Shown piece after piece: positions 34,545 through 43,411 of a DNA stretch of 64,000 nt. A program made the position numbers and the translations under genes. The stretch is from Arenibacter catalasegens (GTDB lineage: Bacteria > Bacteroidota > Bacteroidia > Flavobacteriales > Flavobacteriaceae). The stretch is from the NCBI RefSeq assembly GCF_002909235.1, contig NZ_PHQQ01000019.1, forward strand, positions 1-64,000, in the 5' to 3' direction. Under the pieces are notes generated by a model. It ran no database searches, was not told the origin of the DNA, and worked only from the letters and a program-made list of their open reading frames with translations. How positions within the stretch are numbered: the first letter of the stretch is position 1; every line of letters begins with the position of its first letter.

Positions 34545-35009
34545 CTGGAGTTTAGTTTTTTAAAATATAAGTTTATTGCATGGTCAATGCCACTTGTGGT
34601 TGTACACTTTCCCTTGCTCTATTTGTCAAGGGGTTTACAATATGACCGGACCGAATTCACGTTGGATTAAAGATAATGGATCGTTGGGGTTTTACGGTGG
34701 GAAATTTAAATCACCTATTTATATGTCTTCATTTGTCTTCGGTTTTGTCAATTATGGATTTCAGCCTAACGAATAAAAAAATGCCACCCTAGCCTCATAC
34801 CTTTTCTTGATTAGAAATTATCTATTTATTTTTTTTATAGTGTTGAGCGGTGGCTAGTTAGCCAGACCAAGTAATATTATCCCGGAATAATCATTCTGAA
34901 ATTTAATCAGAGGAACAAAATTCATTCAGAAATTGTGAATATCTATTTTGCGAATGGGAGGATATTTTTTTTTTAAGACCTATTTTTGGCATCCTTAAAA
35001 AAATTAGAT
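34545..35009. other. Intergenic, no gene seen
   Basis: 465 bases between divergent genes. A 66-codon forward frame (34576-34776) has no recognisable pattern and is not supported. The last 100 bases are AT-rich with an A/T run before the DUF4494 start. Confidence 0.45.
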
Positions 35010-35585
35010 ATGAGTCAGACTTGGTACGAGTGCAAAGTGAAGTATAGAAAAATACATGAAACTGGAGAACAGAAAGTAACTACAGAATGTTATTTGTTGG
35101 ATGCGATATCGTATACCGAAGCGGAGAGCAGAATAAATGAGGAGATGGCCGCTTATACCAGTGAAGAATTCTTGATTACGAATATAAAAGTCGCCAATTT
35201 CTCTGAGGTACATCCTTTTGAAAATTCGGATAGGTGGTTTAAGTCGAAAGTGGCGCTAATTGCATTCGATGAAAAGAGTGGTAAGGAAAGAAAAACCAAT
35301 ATTTATTTGCTGGTACAGGGCAATGATGTAAAGGAAGCATATGATAATACCATTCAGGCTATGAAAGGTACGATGGGCGATTACAGCATTCCCGTTATTT
35401 CCGAGTCCCCAATAATGGATGTGTTTCCTTATTTTTCAGGAGAAGAAGGAGACATGGCAGAATTGGAAAAGTTTAATGCCTTAAAGTCTTCAGTTTTGGA
35501 ACCTAATGAATCGGAAGAGGAATTGGATACCGTAGAGAGCGAGGTAGCTGTGCCCGCCGAAGTATTAGACGGAGAGGTAGAATAG
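35010..35585 (+). CDS. DUF4494 family protein
   Basis: 191 residues from ATG 35010 (MSQTWYECKVKY). The frame is open 8 codons further up, but homologues begin at this Met. Matches DUF4494 throughout: KYRKIHETGEQKVTTECYLL, SYTEAESRINEEM, EFLITNIKVANFSEVHPFE, DRWFKSKVALIAFDEKSGKE, IYLLVQGNDVKEAYDN. Then an acidic C-terminal tail of about 45 residues rich in Glu. Cytoplasmic, found almost only in Bacteroidetes; function unknown. Followed by a good terminator. Confidence 0.9.
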   Translation: MSQTWYECKVKYRKIHETGEQKVTTECYLLDAISYTEAESRINEEMAAYTSEEFLITNIKVANFSEVHPFENSDRWFKSKVALIAFDEKSGKERKTNIYLLVQGNDVKEAYDNTIQAMKGTMGDYSIPVISESPIMDVFPYFSGEEGDMAELEKFNALKSSVLEPNESEEELDTVESEVAVPAEVLDGEVE

Positions 35586-35605
35586 CCCATACATGTGCTA
35601 ATAAT

Positions 35606-35641
35606 AACATAAATGAGGGCTATTAGGCCCTCTTTTATGTT
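35606..35641 (+). terminator. Rho-independent terminator after the DUF4494 gene
   Basis: Inner stem GAGGGC (35615-35620)/GCCCTC (35627-35632), outer stem AACATAAA (35606-35613)/TTTATGTT (35634-35641), one T-T mismatch between them. A TTTT at 35633-35636 directly follows the GC stem. It lies 20 bases after the stop. Confidence 0.75.
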
Positions 35642-35704
35642 TATTGCCAACCCTTGACATTCGAATAATATGGGAGTGAAGGGACACTTGCCACCCCTTC
35701 TTAG

Positions 35705-36994
35705 CTAATTATCCGCATCCCATATTGTTGCTGCAATATGGTGGAGGTAATCTTTGGTAGACCAATAATAAAGTGCGACCATTTTGCCGTCTTTACGTCT
35801 CAGTAGTTGTGGGTAACCTAGATCAATAGTCTCCATATCAACTGATCCATAACCATCCCTTATGATCTTTGGTTTGCTCCAGGAGGCTCCTTCATTGTCG
35901 CTGTAAACAACCATCATAGTCCCTGGCTCTTCTCTGTTGCCAAAAATTGCAACCAGTCTTCCCTTGTTCGTTATATTGAGTGCGGGAGGGTTCCCATTAC
36001 CTGCTCCTGCATCACCAACTTCTGATAGGAATGCCCAAGAGACACCACCATCTTGAGAAGTATATGCGTCCACCCAATTATGTTTATTATACCTTCGACG
36101 CATTGCACATATCAACTTACCGTTTTCAAGTCTGACGGTCTGGGACATCACGGCACGGCTTTGATTTGGATGAGGATTTTGGGAATCGTCTTCTTCCAAT
36201 TTTATTTTTACAGAAAGATCGACCTTCCTTTCATCAAAAGGTGGTACAACCCAGCCCACGAACTTAAAAGTCTTTCCTCCGTCAAGGGTACGAATACAAA
36301 AAAGGCGGTCTGTTCCAAATTTTCCTTTTTCACGAACAGACATAAATATAAGGCATTCATCCTTTCCTTCCACCACATAATCTGTTCTTGGAGTTAACTC
36401 GGTTTCATCAGGTAAAGTGGTGTTTTTCAATTCGGGCCACTCACGGATATCATCGACCCCAAAACGATAGGGAGCACTCCACGACTTACCTGCATCATAG
36501 GAAAAGAAGAAGTGGCCTCTCCCATCATGGGCGCCATGGTAGGAAGTTCCCACAATGCGCATAGCAAACTGTGGGTGCGAAAAGTCTATAGGCTTTTCCA
36601 ATGTTTGTAGTTCCGGTTCCTTACCAAAATCCCCGACATAACCAACTGGGTCATACCCTTCCCAGGTTTGCCCCATATCAGTACTTCGGGCCAGCCAACT
36701 TACCTGATTGCCTCCAATGTTGTGATTGTCTTTAATAAGTTCATAATCTCCATGAGTAAATCCGACGAGCATGTTCACCCCATCAGCAGACCATGCCCCA
36801 TTATTTGCCGGCCATCCAAGGAATTTGTTTTCTTCTTGGTAAACAACAATATGTTCAGCATTTTCTACCCTTAGATAGTTTGTTTCTTTAAGACTACTTG
36901 TTTGTGCACTTGAATTTTGAAAATGCAATATAAACAGGAACATAAAACATTTTATTACTGCTATTTTTAGTAGTTGAAATAGTTTTGTCATCAT
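35705..36994 (-). CDS. Secreted sialidase-like protein with five Asp-boxes
   Basis: About 429 residues from the paired Met codons that open the signal peptide (MMTKLFQLLKIAVIKCF, ending NSSAQ). The frame extends 22 codons further without a sensible leader. Five Asp-box turns of the S/T-x-D-x-G-x-T/S-W/F type are visible: STDMGQTWEG, SYDAGKSWSA, TLDGGKTFKF, SQDGGVSWAF and SDNEGASWSK, defining a six-bladed sialidase-fold propeller. GAWSADGVNMLVGF precedes the first blade. Whether the arginine triad of true neuraminidases is present is unclear, so exo-alpha-sialidase is a family label, not a proven activity. 20 bases downstream of the next lipoprotein gene (37081-38484), suggesting one operon with it as first gene. 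Confidence 0.82.
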   Translation of the reverse strand: MMTKLFQLLKIAVIKCFMFLFILHFQNSSAQTSSLKETNYLRVENAEHIVVYQEENKFLGWPANNGAWSADGVNMLVGFTHGDYELIKDNHNIGGNQVSWLARSTDMGQTWEGYDPVGYVGDFGKEPELQTLEKPIDFSHPQFAMRIVGTSYHGAHDGRGHFFFSYDAGKSWSAPYRFGVDDIREWPELKNTTLPDETELTPRTDYVVEGKDECLIFMSVREKGKFGTDRLFCIRTLDGGKTFKFVGWVVPPFDERKVDLSVKIKLEEDDSQNPHPNQSRAVMSQTVRLENGKLICAMRRRYNKHNWVDAYTSQDGGVSWAFLSEVGDAGAGNGNPPALNITNKGRLVAIFGNREEPGTMMVVYSDNEGASWSKPKIIRDGYGSVDMETIDLGYPQLLRRKDGKMVALYYWSTKDYLHHIAATIWDADN

Positions 36995-37080
36995 TAATTT
37001 ACTTCTGATTAGAATATAGCCAATTAGTATCATACCGTTAGCATTAGGTTTGATAATCAATTTATTTCAAATGTAAAAAA

Positions 37081-38484
37081 TTACTCTTTAGCTTTCTTTA
37101 ATTTATACAAAATCAGCTTGCTAGGTTTTGGCCAGGGTTTTTCACGCGGCAAATCCCGGTTGCTGTTGAGGGTTTCCCATTTAAGAACATATCTTAGGTT
37201 TTTGTCATTTGCAGGCCCAATGTCTTCACTGGTTTTGACCAATAAACCAGGAAAATCTCCTTCAATTTCCAGATTTGAGTCAAATGGTTCAGGTTTCAAT
37301 ACCTTCCCAATATTTTCAAATTCATCGTTAAGCAAAATAGTTCCGTTTCCGTATTTGGTATGCCAATAATCAACTTCGTAATAACCATCTTTTCTTTTAT
37401 TAAAATCTTTGAAACGAAATTCAACATTAATACTTCCGCGTCCTGAAAACTCCCAGCGATAATCCCAATTGGTCACTTGCTTATGAATCCATTTTTTATC
37501 ATTTATGTGAGCAGCGTATATCTGAAGGTTTCCAACAGAATCATATTTATGATATACAAATACCGGGTTGTTATTTTTATCTAAACTGAGTTTAGCTGCC
37601 AAATTAATAATTCCTCCTTTTACAGGAATTGGATCAACAATCAATAACTTATTATCCAAAGTGGCAGGTAGTTCAATTTTTCCGCCAAAAGCATCAAACC
37701 AGTTTTTCAAATCCGGGCTCCTCATGTACGATAGATCATGATTCGTCTCACAATCAGGAGTATCTCGCCAAACCCAATAAACATGATACCAACCGTCATT
37801 CAAAACAGTTGGTTGTGTTTGGTATGCATTCATCAACCCTTGTCCGTCTGTTAAGGGAACATCCAGCATTCTAGACCAGGTTTTATTTTCGCATGAATAG
37901 ATATTATAAATCTCATTACCATTACCACTACCGCCATCGCGATAATGAAAAATTAACTCCCCATCTTTTGTAAGCATAAAATGAGGATAGGTACTTCTTT
38001 TCTCATTGGTCCCAATCATTTCCATTTCCTGCACGAGTGTGGATATATCATTGGCGTGTTTGCTTTTGAAATAGGTAATGGGATTTGTATGCATGTTCCC
38101 TGAAAGATGAATGAACCCATCTTTATCGATTCCAAGCGTAACAGAATTGTGACTGTCCCATCCCAAAACAGTACTTGTGCCGCCAGAAGTTTCGCGACTT
38201 GTTGGAGGTATTATATGCAAATCAAAGTCCTCATCCTCAAGATTTCTTTGTCCAACCACCAGGTTGCGGTTGGCATTGTAGTAAGCTATATATTGTCTGT
38301 CTCCATGTGTATATAGGCAAAACCCAACGGGATGACCGGCCCATACACTATCAATTTCTATGACTTGTTTGATGGTTTCCGTTTTGCCAGTTTCATCGAT
38401 TTCAAGTGGTTGATTGGATTTTTTTGCGCTGCACGCGAATAGTAATTGGAAACCAACAATAAGAATGACAAGTTTTGTTTTCAT
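37081..38484 (-). CDS. Lipoprotein, BNR_4-type propeller resembling PL24/PL25 ulvan lyases
   Basis: 467 residues, signal peptide with Cys18 (LLFAC, then SAKKSN), so probably lipid-anchored. Seven-bladed BNR_4-like propeller: HPVGFCLYTHGDRQYIAYYN, LGWDSHNSVTLGID, GFIHLSGNMHTNP, STYPHFMLTKDGELIFHYRDGGSG, QTQPTVLNDGWYHVYWVWRD, NPVFVYHKYD. Candidate active-site residues are H112, H132, Y166, R182 and Y221. As I recall, PL25 ulvan lyase uses two His 20 residues apart and a Tyr/Arg pair 16 apart; both spacings are exact here. The enzyme would then split an acidic polysaccharide at uronic acid. Relatives with other substrates exist, so the substrate is unproven. Precedes the sialidase-like gene by 86 bases. 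Confidence 0.78.
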   Translation of the reverse strand: MKTKLVILIVGFQLLFACSAKKSNQPLEIDETGKTETIKQVIEIDSVWAGHPVGFCLYTHGDRQYIAYYNANRNLVVGQRNLEDEDFDLHIIPPTSRETSGGTSTVLGWDSHNSVTLGIDKDGFIHLSGNMHTNPITYFKSKHANDISTLVQEMEMIGTNEKRSTYPHFMLTKDGELIFHYRDGGSGNGNEIYNIYSCENKTWSRMLDVPLTDGQGLMNAYQTQPTVLNDGWYHVYWVWRDTPDCETNHDLSYMRSPDLKNWFDAFGGKIELPATLDNKLLIVDPIPVKGGIINLAAKLSLDKNNNPVFVYHKYDSVGNLQIYAAHINDKKWIHKQVTNWDYRWEFSGRGSINVEFRFKDFNKRKDGYYEVDYWHTKYGNGTILLNDEFENIGKVLKPEPFDSNLEIEGDFPGLLVKTSEDIGPANDKNLRYVLKWETLNSNRDLPREKPWPKPSKLILYKLKKAKE

Positions 38485-38850
38485 ATTATATTCGTTTTAT
38501 AAATTTCCGGCTTGTTGTGGACTAATCTTTCACTAATATATTGAATATGAATTTGATGCTAGGCCGCAGCAGGGATGGTGATATGAATTCGTTGGCGATT
38601 CCATGCTACTTAGCTGTTGAGAAACACCAAACTTGATGAGTGGCAGAATGTTTTAATAACCAGATAAATTCCAATGCTTTGTACCTCATGTAGTGGACTG
38701 AGTTTCTTGTTTTTCACAATCCGAAAGTTATCAATCCAATTCCAATAAATATATACTTAAGGCTCATAAGTTGCACTATATTAAAGGTTGATTCCCATAT
38801 TGAGACCGTTATGAAACATGCCTATTGATATAAGCAGTTTATATACCTGT
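38485..38850. other. Intergenic, no gene seen
   Basis: 366 bases between two minus-strand genes. No repeat family member, hairpin or -7 match recognised. Confidence 0.45.
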
Positions 38851-40239
38851 TTATTTTGAAATAGGTACGGGAACCGTAAATTTGAAAGTACTCCCTTTTC
38901 CTTCTTCACTTTCGACCCAAAGATGTCCATTAAGTTTTTCCACAAATTCTCTGCAAAGCACTAAACCTAAACCAGAACCATTTTCGTTAGCTGTGCCTCG
39001 AGATGTTACATTAGTGGTTAAGTCGAAAATTTTATGAATTGTTTCTTTGTTCATACCAACTCCATTGTCGGAAATAGAAATTTCAACTTGGTGCTGATCA
39101 GCAGTAGCTAAAACTTTTATATGGCCTCCAAGGTTAGTGAATTTTATAGCATTGGATATTAGATTTCGTAAAATAGTTCCTAAAATATTTTTATCGGTAA
39201 ATAATACAATTTCATTTGTTGGGGAATATTCCAAAGAAATGTTTTTGGCTTTTACATGTGACATTTTAAGTCCTATTATTTCACTTATAACTTCTGTCAG
39301 CATAATTTTTTCTGGGCTAAAACTAAGTTCTCCTGTTTGTGATTTTGCCCAGTTTAATAAGTTGTCGAGTAAATTGAGTGTGTTTTTAGCCGTTGAATTT
39401 ATTAAATCAGTATATTTTTCTGAATCTGGGTTGTTGGTTTCTTTTACATTGCCCATGAGTAGGTCAGAAAGGCCTAATATGTTGATAAAGGGACCTCTTA
39501 AATCGTGTGCTATAATTGAAAATAATTTATTTTGGGTTTGGTTTAATGCTTCAAGTTTGCGTTTATCCTGTTGAATTATCATATTCTTTTTAAGTATTGT
39601 TTTTTGATCTATTTCTTTTAAAAGCATTATGAAACCTATACTGATAGCACTTATTACAAGGACAGATATTATTAAAAACCAATTATTGAACGTAGAATTC
39701 TTGAGGAAAACATATGACTCACCCATTTGGTATATATTATACGCACGAACAAGCTGGAATGTAGAATATATTAGAAGTACACCTCCTAAAAGTGTAGAAA
39801 ATTTATATTTATTTTTATAGCTAAAAAGATAAAATGCACCAATCCCATAGAAAAATGAACAGGAAATTATTCGGATAACACTAAGAAAGGTGCCGTTTTC
39901 TTTAACCACTAATATGGCGGAATAAAATAGAAAAACAAAAACAATGAAAATCCACAAAAGATTTTTTCGAATTTTACCGTCAAAGGAAACAAGGCCAAAC
40001 GATGTCAATGCAAAACAGGAAATCATAAGGAAATTATTTATGCGCACAGCAGGCAAAAGAGGTAACATATCCCTATAGCCAAATAGAATGATGGCAAGCG
40101 TTTGAAACGTAAGACCTAGTACAACTAGCAATACAGACCATTGTTTGTGATTATAAAAATATTGATAGATGAACAATGCAATAATAAATAAATTATTCAG
40201 GGCCAAAAAAAACAATATCGAGGGGTAATCTAATGACAT
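38851..40239 (-). CDS. Membrane sensor histidine kinase with seven-helix input
   Basis: 462 residues. The N-terminus has about seven membrane helices (8-28, 35-53, 68-85, 93-112, 120-140, 148-166, 186-207), resembling a 7TM sensor module without a large extracytoplasmic domain. Then a coiled-coil, HisKA with FSIIAHDLRGPFINILGL (His245), and HATPase with LISNAIKFT (N box), ISDNGVGMN (G1), GSGLGLVLCREF (G2) and GSTFKFTVPVP. No receiver is attached and no response regulator is adjacent. The nearest is the LytTR protein at 43412 on the other strand, an unlikely HisKA partner. Confidence 0.9.
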   Translation of the reverse strand: MSLDYPSILFFLALNNLFIIALFIYQYFYNHKQWSVLLVVLGLTFQTLAIILFGYRDMLPLLPAVRINNFLMISCFALTSFGLVSFDGKIRKNLLWIFIVFVFLFYSAILVVKENGTFLSVIRIISCSFFYGIGAFYLFSYKNKYKFSTLLGGVLLIYSTFQLVRAYNIYQMGESYVFLKNSTFNNWFLIISVLVISAISIGFIMLLKEIDQKTILKKNMIIQQDKRKLEALNQTQNKLFSIIAHDLRGPFINILGLSDLLMGNVKETNNPDSEKYTDLINSTAKNTLNLLDNLLNWAKSQTGELSFSPEKIMLTEVISEIIGLKMSHVKAKNISLEYSPTNEIVLFTDKNILGTILRNLISNAIKFTNLGGHIKVLATADQHQVEISISDNGVGMNKETIHKIFDLTTNVTSRGTANENGSGLGLVLCREFVEKLNGHLWVESEEGKGSTFKFTVPVPISK

Positions 40240-40489
40240 TTTTCTTTATTCATTTTATTTTGCTAAAGATCAAAAAAATCAAGCAATAATCTGTTTTTTT
40301 TTATTGTTAGTTTGGAAATTTAAATGAGTTTATATTAATGGAAATCCTCATATCGGTTGGTTTATAGTTAGTTGCGTGGGCAACTAAAAAAACAAAAATG
40401 CGTTACACCTAGGAAATTCGGTAAAATTTTCGTGATATACTTTATCTATTTACCAGCAATTAATTTAAACACCTTGTCTTAGTATGCAA

Positions 40490-40903
40490 TTAATTTCTCT
40501 TATTCAATTCAATTCCATTAATCCAGAAAATACCAGAATCCATGAATTGCAGTTTTCCGTTGGTTTTTTTATTAGATAAATCTTTAGAAGATTCATTTTT
40601 AAATTTAGCCTTCGTGTCATTGAAGTTCAAGGTATAATTGTGGTCTATGTCCGTATCAGGATTTGTTCCGAAATAAATGACGTCATTCTCAGCTCTCCAA
40701 GTACCTTTTCCACTAATACTGGGATCAGCAGGCAGGCCCGAATTCACTTTATTATAAGAATCGAAATAGAAAGTACCATCTTGGTTTAATTTCAGTAAAA
40801 ATTGAACTGGGCCAATTATTTCATATTCTCCGGCAATGTCATGGGATTGGGAGCATGAAACCAAGCAAAAAGTCATAAAGAATATAGTCAGTGAATTTTT
40901 CAT
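40490..40903 (-). CDS. Small lipoprotein, lipocalin-like
   Basis: 137 residues with a good lipobox LVSC (Cys17). The mature part has the lipocalin-like pattern of Bacteroidetes: DIAGEYEI, FLLKLNQDGTFYFDSY, SGKGTWRAENDVIYFGTN and a late GKLQFMDSGIFWING. Such proteins are anchored in the outer membrane or periplasm and of unknown ligand. Single gene. Confidence 0.75.
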   Translation of the reverse strand: MKNSLTIFFMTFCLVSCSQSHDIAGEYEIIGPVQFLLKLNQDGTFYFDSYNKVNSGLPADPSISGKGTWRAENDVIYFGTNPDTDIDHNYTLNFNDTKAKFKNESSKDLSNKKTNGKLQFMDSGIFWINGIELNKRN

Positions 40904-41229
40904 TTGGAGGTATTATTTAAAGTTCGGTAAGGCAGTTAGCTTACAAAGTTAAAGTCTTATGCGTTACACTGGATTTTGACTTAGCCTCATTGATACTTAT
41001 TTGTCAGGTATTTTATTTTCAAAGACAGGTCCTATGTTTTTGGCTCCTGGTAATAATACACAGACCTTTAAATTAAGCCGGATGCCCCTATGGTTAATAG
41101 GGTGTTTTGTGCTTATTTGTTTCTCTATTGTGCTATCCTATTTTTAAATTTAACATGTTTTTCTGAAAGGATCTTTGTTCTGAAAAACTCTTTCATCGGT
41201 AAAACATTTTATTACTGTTTCCGTCTATT
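40904..41229. other. Intergenic, no gene seen
   Basis: 326 bases between the small lipoprotein start and the CE15-like esterase stop. No convincing terminator or promoter. Confidence 0.45.
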
Positions 41230-42516
41230 CTATTTATAAACCTCTTCCACACTCCTTGGTTCAATATTCAAAAAATGATATTCTATAAATTTCATGTACT
41301 GTTCCCAATCATACAATTCAAGTCCATGAACACCAGACCGAACGTGGTACCCAATCGTACTTTTAATAATTGGTTGGTTAATCGCAGGTTGTTTCTCAGA
41401 TGTAAACGTCACATCTTTTTTGTAAAGCTGATACGAAGGGGCTGCATTGTAAGTTCCAATCCATTGTCCTTTCTGGTCGGCCCATAAATCGTGTTGTGCA
41501 TTACTAACATAAAAGGGGCGTGGTGCTAATGTAGCTAATAGGGAGTGCTGGTCGACAGGCAGATCATGTACATTTTTGGCGTATTTATTTGCATTTCTGC
41601 AAATCCAGGTTGGCAGGTAATCGCACATGTTTTGTAAGGTTTCACCATATTCACGGCGCCAGATTGCATCACCTCCGTGACCCGCTGTTGCCAGAAGTGT
41701 CATTCCAAAACGTGTGTCCGTTACAGCAGCCCAGAGAGCGACTTTCCCACCAATTGAGCAACCCAGTGTGGCCACCTGGGTTTTCTGAACATCTTTATCT
41801 GTTTCCAAATAGTCCATTCCGGCACGTAAGGCGTAAGCCCAGATGGCAATCATACCCCACTCATTTTCCTTAGTAAATTCCTGGCCGTCTTTAAAATAGA
41901 GATTTGAAATTCCGCCACTTACTTTTCCATCCGTATTTCCATTGTCGATACCAAATGCTTGGTAATCCAGAGTTGCAACACCAATTCCGCGACTCATTAA
42001 CTGATGTAAAGGAATTCCGTTTTCGGTTTGACCGTAACTCTGGGAGTTGTTTAATTTTAAGCCTTTTCGTTTGATGTCACTGCCATTTGCCAGTAGAATT
42101 ACCGGGACTTTATCCTTGGAATTGGTCGGAACAAAAAGCACAAGAGGCATTGTAACTTTTCCAAATTTGTTTTCAAAAGTTATTAGCACCTCTTTCCTGG
42201 TGCATAAGCCATTAAAAATGGTTTGGTCTTCAGAAATTAGTTTGAACGATTTTTCAATTGGCCCAGAAGGTGTGGGTACTTCACCAAACATGTTTTGGGC
42301 AAAAAATTCAACGATTTCTGGTCTTCTGAATTTTTCCCAATCTTCAACTGTTTTTATACTTTCCCCCTTAAATGACGAAAGCACATCGGGTAGGTTGTAC
42401 TCTGGCACTTTTGATTCGTCATAGTTCGCTTCGATAAATTTTCCTTCGTAATTCTGGGAAGTAACATTGCATGAAATAAATATGGCCAAGACTAATATTA
42501 AAAGTTTATTGATCAT
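41230..42516 (-). CDS. Secreted CE15-like (glucuronoyl esterase family) alpha/beta hydrolase
   Basis: 428 residues, signal peptide with FISC at Cys16 (lipoprotein possible; otherwise cleavage near TSQ). Layout of bacterial CE15 proteins: N-terminal RRPEIVEFFAQNMFGEVP, FVPTNSKDKVPVILLANGSD, nucleophile elbow LGCSIGGKVALWAA (Ser254), DQHSLLATLAPRPFYVSNAQHDLWADQKGQW, and the His region GYHVRSGVHGLELYDWEQYM (His397 likely). Family members hydrolyse 4-O-methyl-glucuronoyl esters linking xylan to lignin; marine members may act on other uronate esters. The family elbow is G-C/H-S-R-x-G-K; here Arg is Ile255, so the oxyanion-hole Arg is missing and activity may be altered. Single gene. Confidence 0.85.
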   Translation of the reverse strand: MINKLLILVLAIFISCNVTSQNYEGKFIEANYDESKVPEYNLPDVLSSFKGESIKTVEDWEKFRRPEIVEFFAQNMFGEVPTPSGPIEKSFKLISEDQTIFNGLCTRKEVLITFENKFGKVTMPLVLFVPTNSKDKVPVILLANGSDIKRKGLKLNNSQSYGQTENGIPLHQLMSRGIGVATLDYQAFGIDNGNTDGKVSGGISNLYFKDGQEFTKENEWGMIAIWAYALRAGMDYLETDKDVQKTQVATLGCSIGGKVALWAAVTDTRFGMTLLATAGHGGDAIWRREYGETLQNMCDYLPTWICRNANKYAKNVHDLPVDQHSLLATLAPRPFYVSNAQHDLWADQKGQWIGTYNAAPSYQLYKKDVTFTSEKQPAINQPIIKSTIGYHVRSGVHGLELYDWEQYMKFIEYHFLNIEPRSVEEVYK

Positions 42517-42791
42517 GTATTTAATTTTGTGTTAATATTAAATTATCAGCGTTTGAATCGCCACCAAAGTATTGCATCTTCTTTACCCCTAGATCTGATT
42601 AATAAATTTCCGGCGAAATAGCCACCGAAAAACCTTCATAGTCTTTTAAATATTCTTCCTTTTGCTCATTAAACAATTTCTATGAAGAATCTCATTCTTT
42701 ATAATTAAGTACAACGGCTCTTAATTCGTACTTTAGGTGTATCAGTCACCTAATTTAGCAAATACAAACGGAACCTGCTTGAAGGTAGGCT

Positions 42792-43172
42792 TCAAAAAGG
42801 AGCTGTAATTTCTTGGCAGCGTTTTAATGGTACCATTCCGCTAGAATTGCCAACGACACGTTTTATTTGAAGTACTAATACAATAAGATAAGAACGCACC
42901 AATTCTACATAATGCGTGTCGCCTATATGAAACTCCTCAAAAATGGTGTCAAACAAGTTTTTAGCTTGTGTTGAATCCGGTGTGATTAATTTATAAGACG
43001 GACTAGAATTTAATTTAAAGAAAGGAAACTCGTGCTGAATTTTATATTGATGTTTTTTAGGCACAAAGAACCCAGTACAAAAAAGTAGCGGAGAGCCTTC
43101 TCCACTAGGGTTACCTTCAAAAGGTCGTGGCGAAAATAAATGGAAAGGAGATATGTCATCCTCCTTCCTAGG
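42792..43172 (-). pseudogene. AraC-family regulator remnant (N-terminal domain only)
   Basis: The frame open from 43172 to the stop at 42792 translates as the second half of an AraC-type sensor domain: FHLFSPRPFEGNPSGEGSPL, LLFCTGFFVPKKHQ, QHEFPFFKLN, AKNLFDTIFEEFHI and LVRSYLIVLVLQIKRV. There is no ATG before FFVPKKH (first Met at 43064), a stop lies just upstream (43173-43175), and the helix-turn-helix domain that should follow is absent. A piece of N-terminal sequence continues in a different frame up to 43252. Frameshifted and truncated, so not functional as a DNA-binding regulator. Confidence 0.75.
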
Positions 43173-43411
43173 TCAAATGTATGAGCTCTGTATCGGGTTA
43201 GTTCATTAAGGTTTTTTTGGATTGCAATAGAGCGATTGTCTATAAATCCCAACTATGGACAAAATACATTTAAGACAATTGAACCTAACCAAATACCTAA
43301 ACCACATATATCTCTATTTACACAACATATAATGTACCGTTCACATCATTTCTACCAGCTTAGACCGCCATTTAAGTACCTTGACTTGATTTAAAACGAG
43401 GATCACCCATT

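Noticed and set aside
34576-34776. 66-codon forward frame between divergent genes
   Set aside because: No recognisable pattern, no terminator or promoter around it.
42792-43064. A small stand-alone 90-residue protein from the Met at 43064
   Set aside because: Its sequence is clearly the later half of an AraC sensor domain, and homologous residues continue upstream of the Met in the same frame, so it is a gene fragment.
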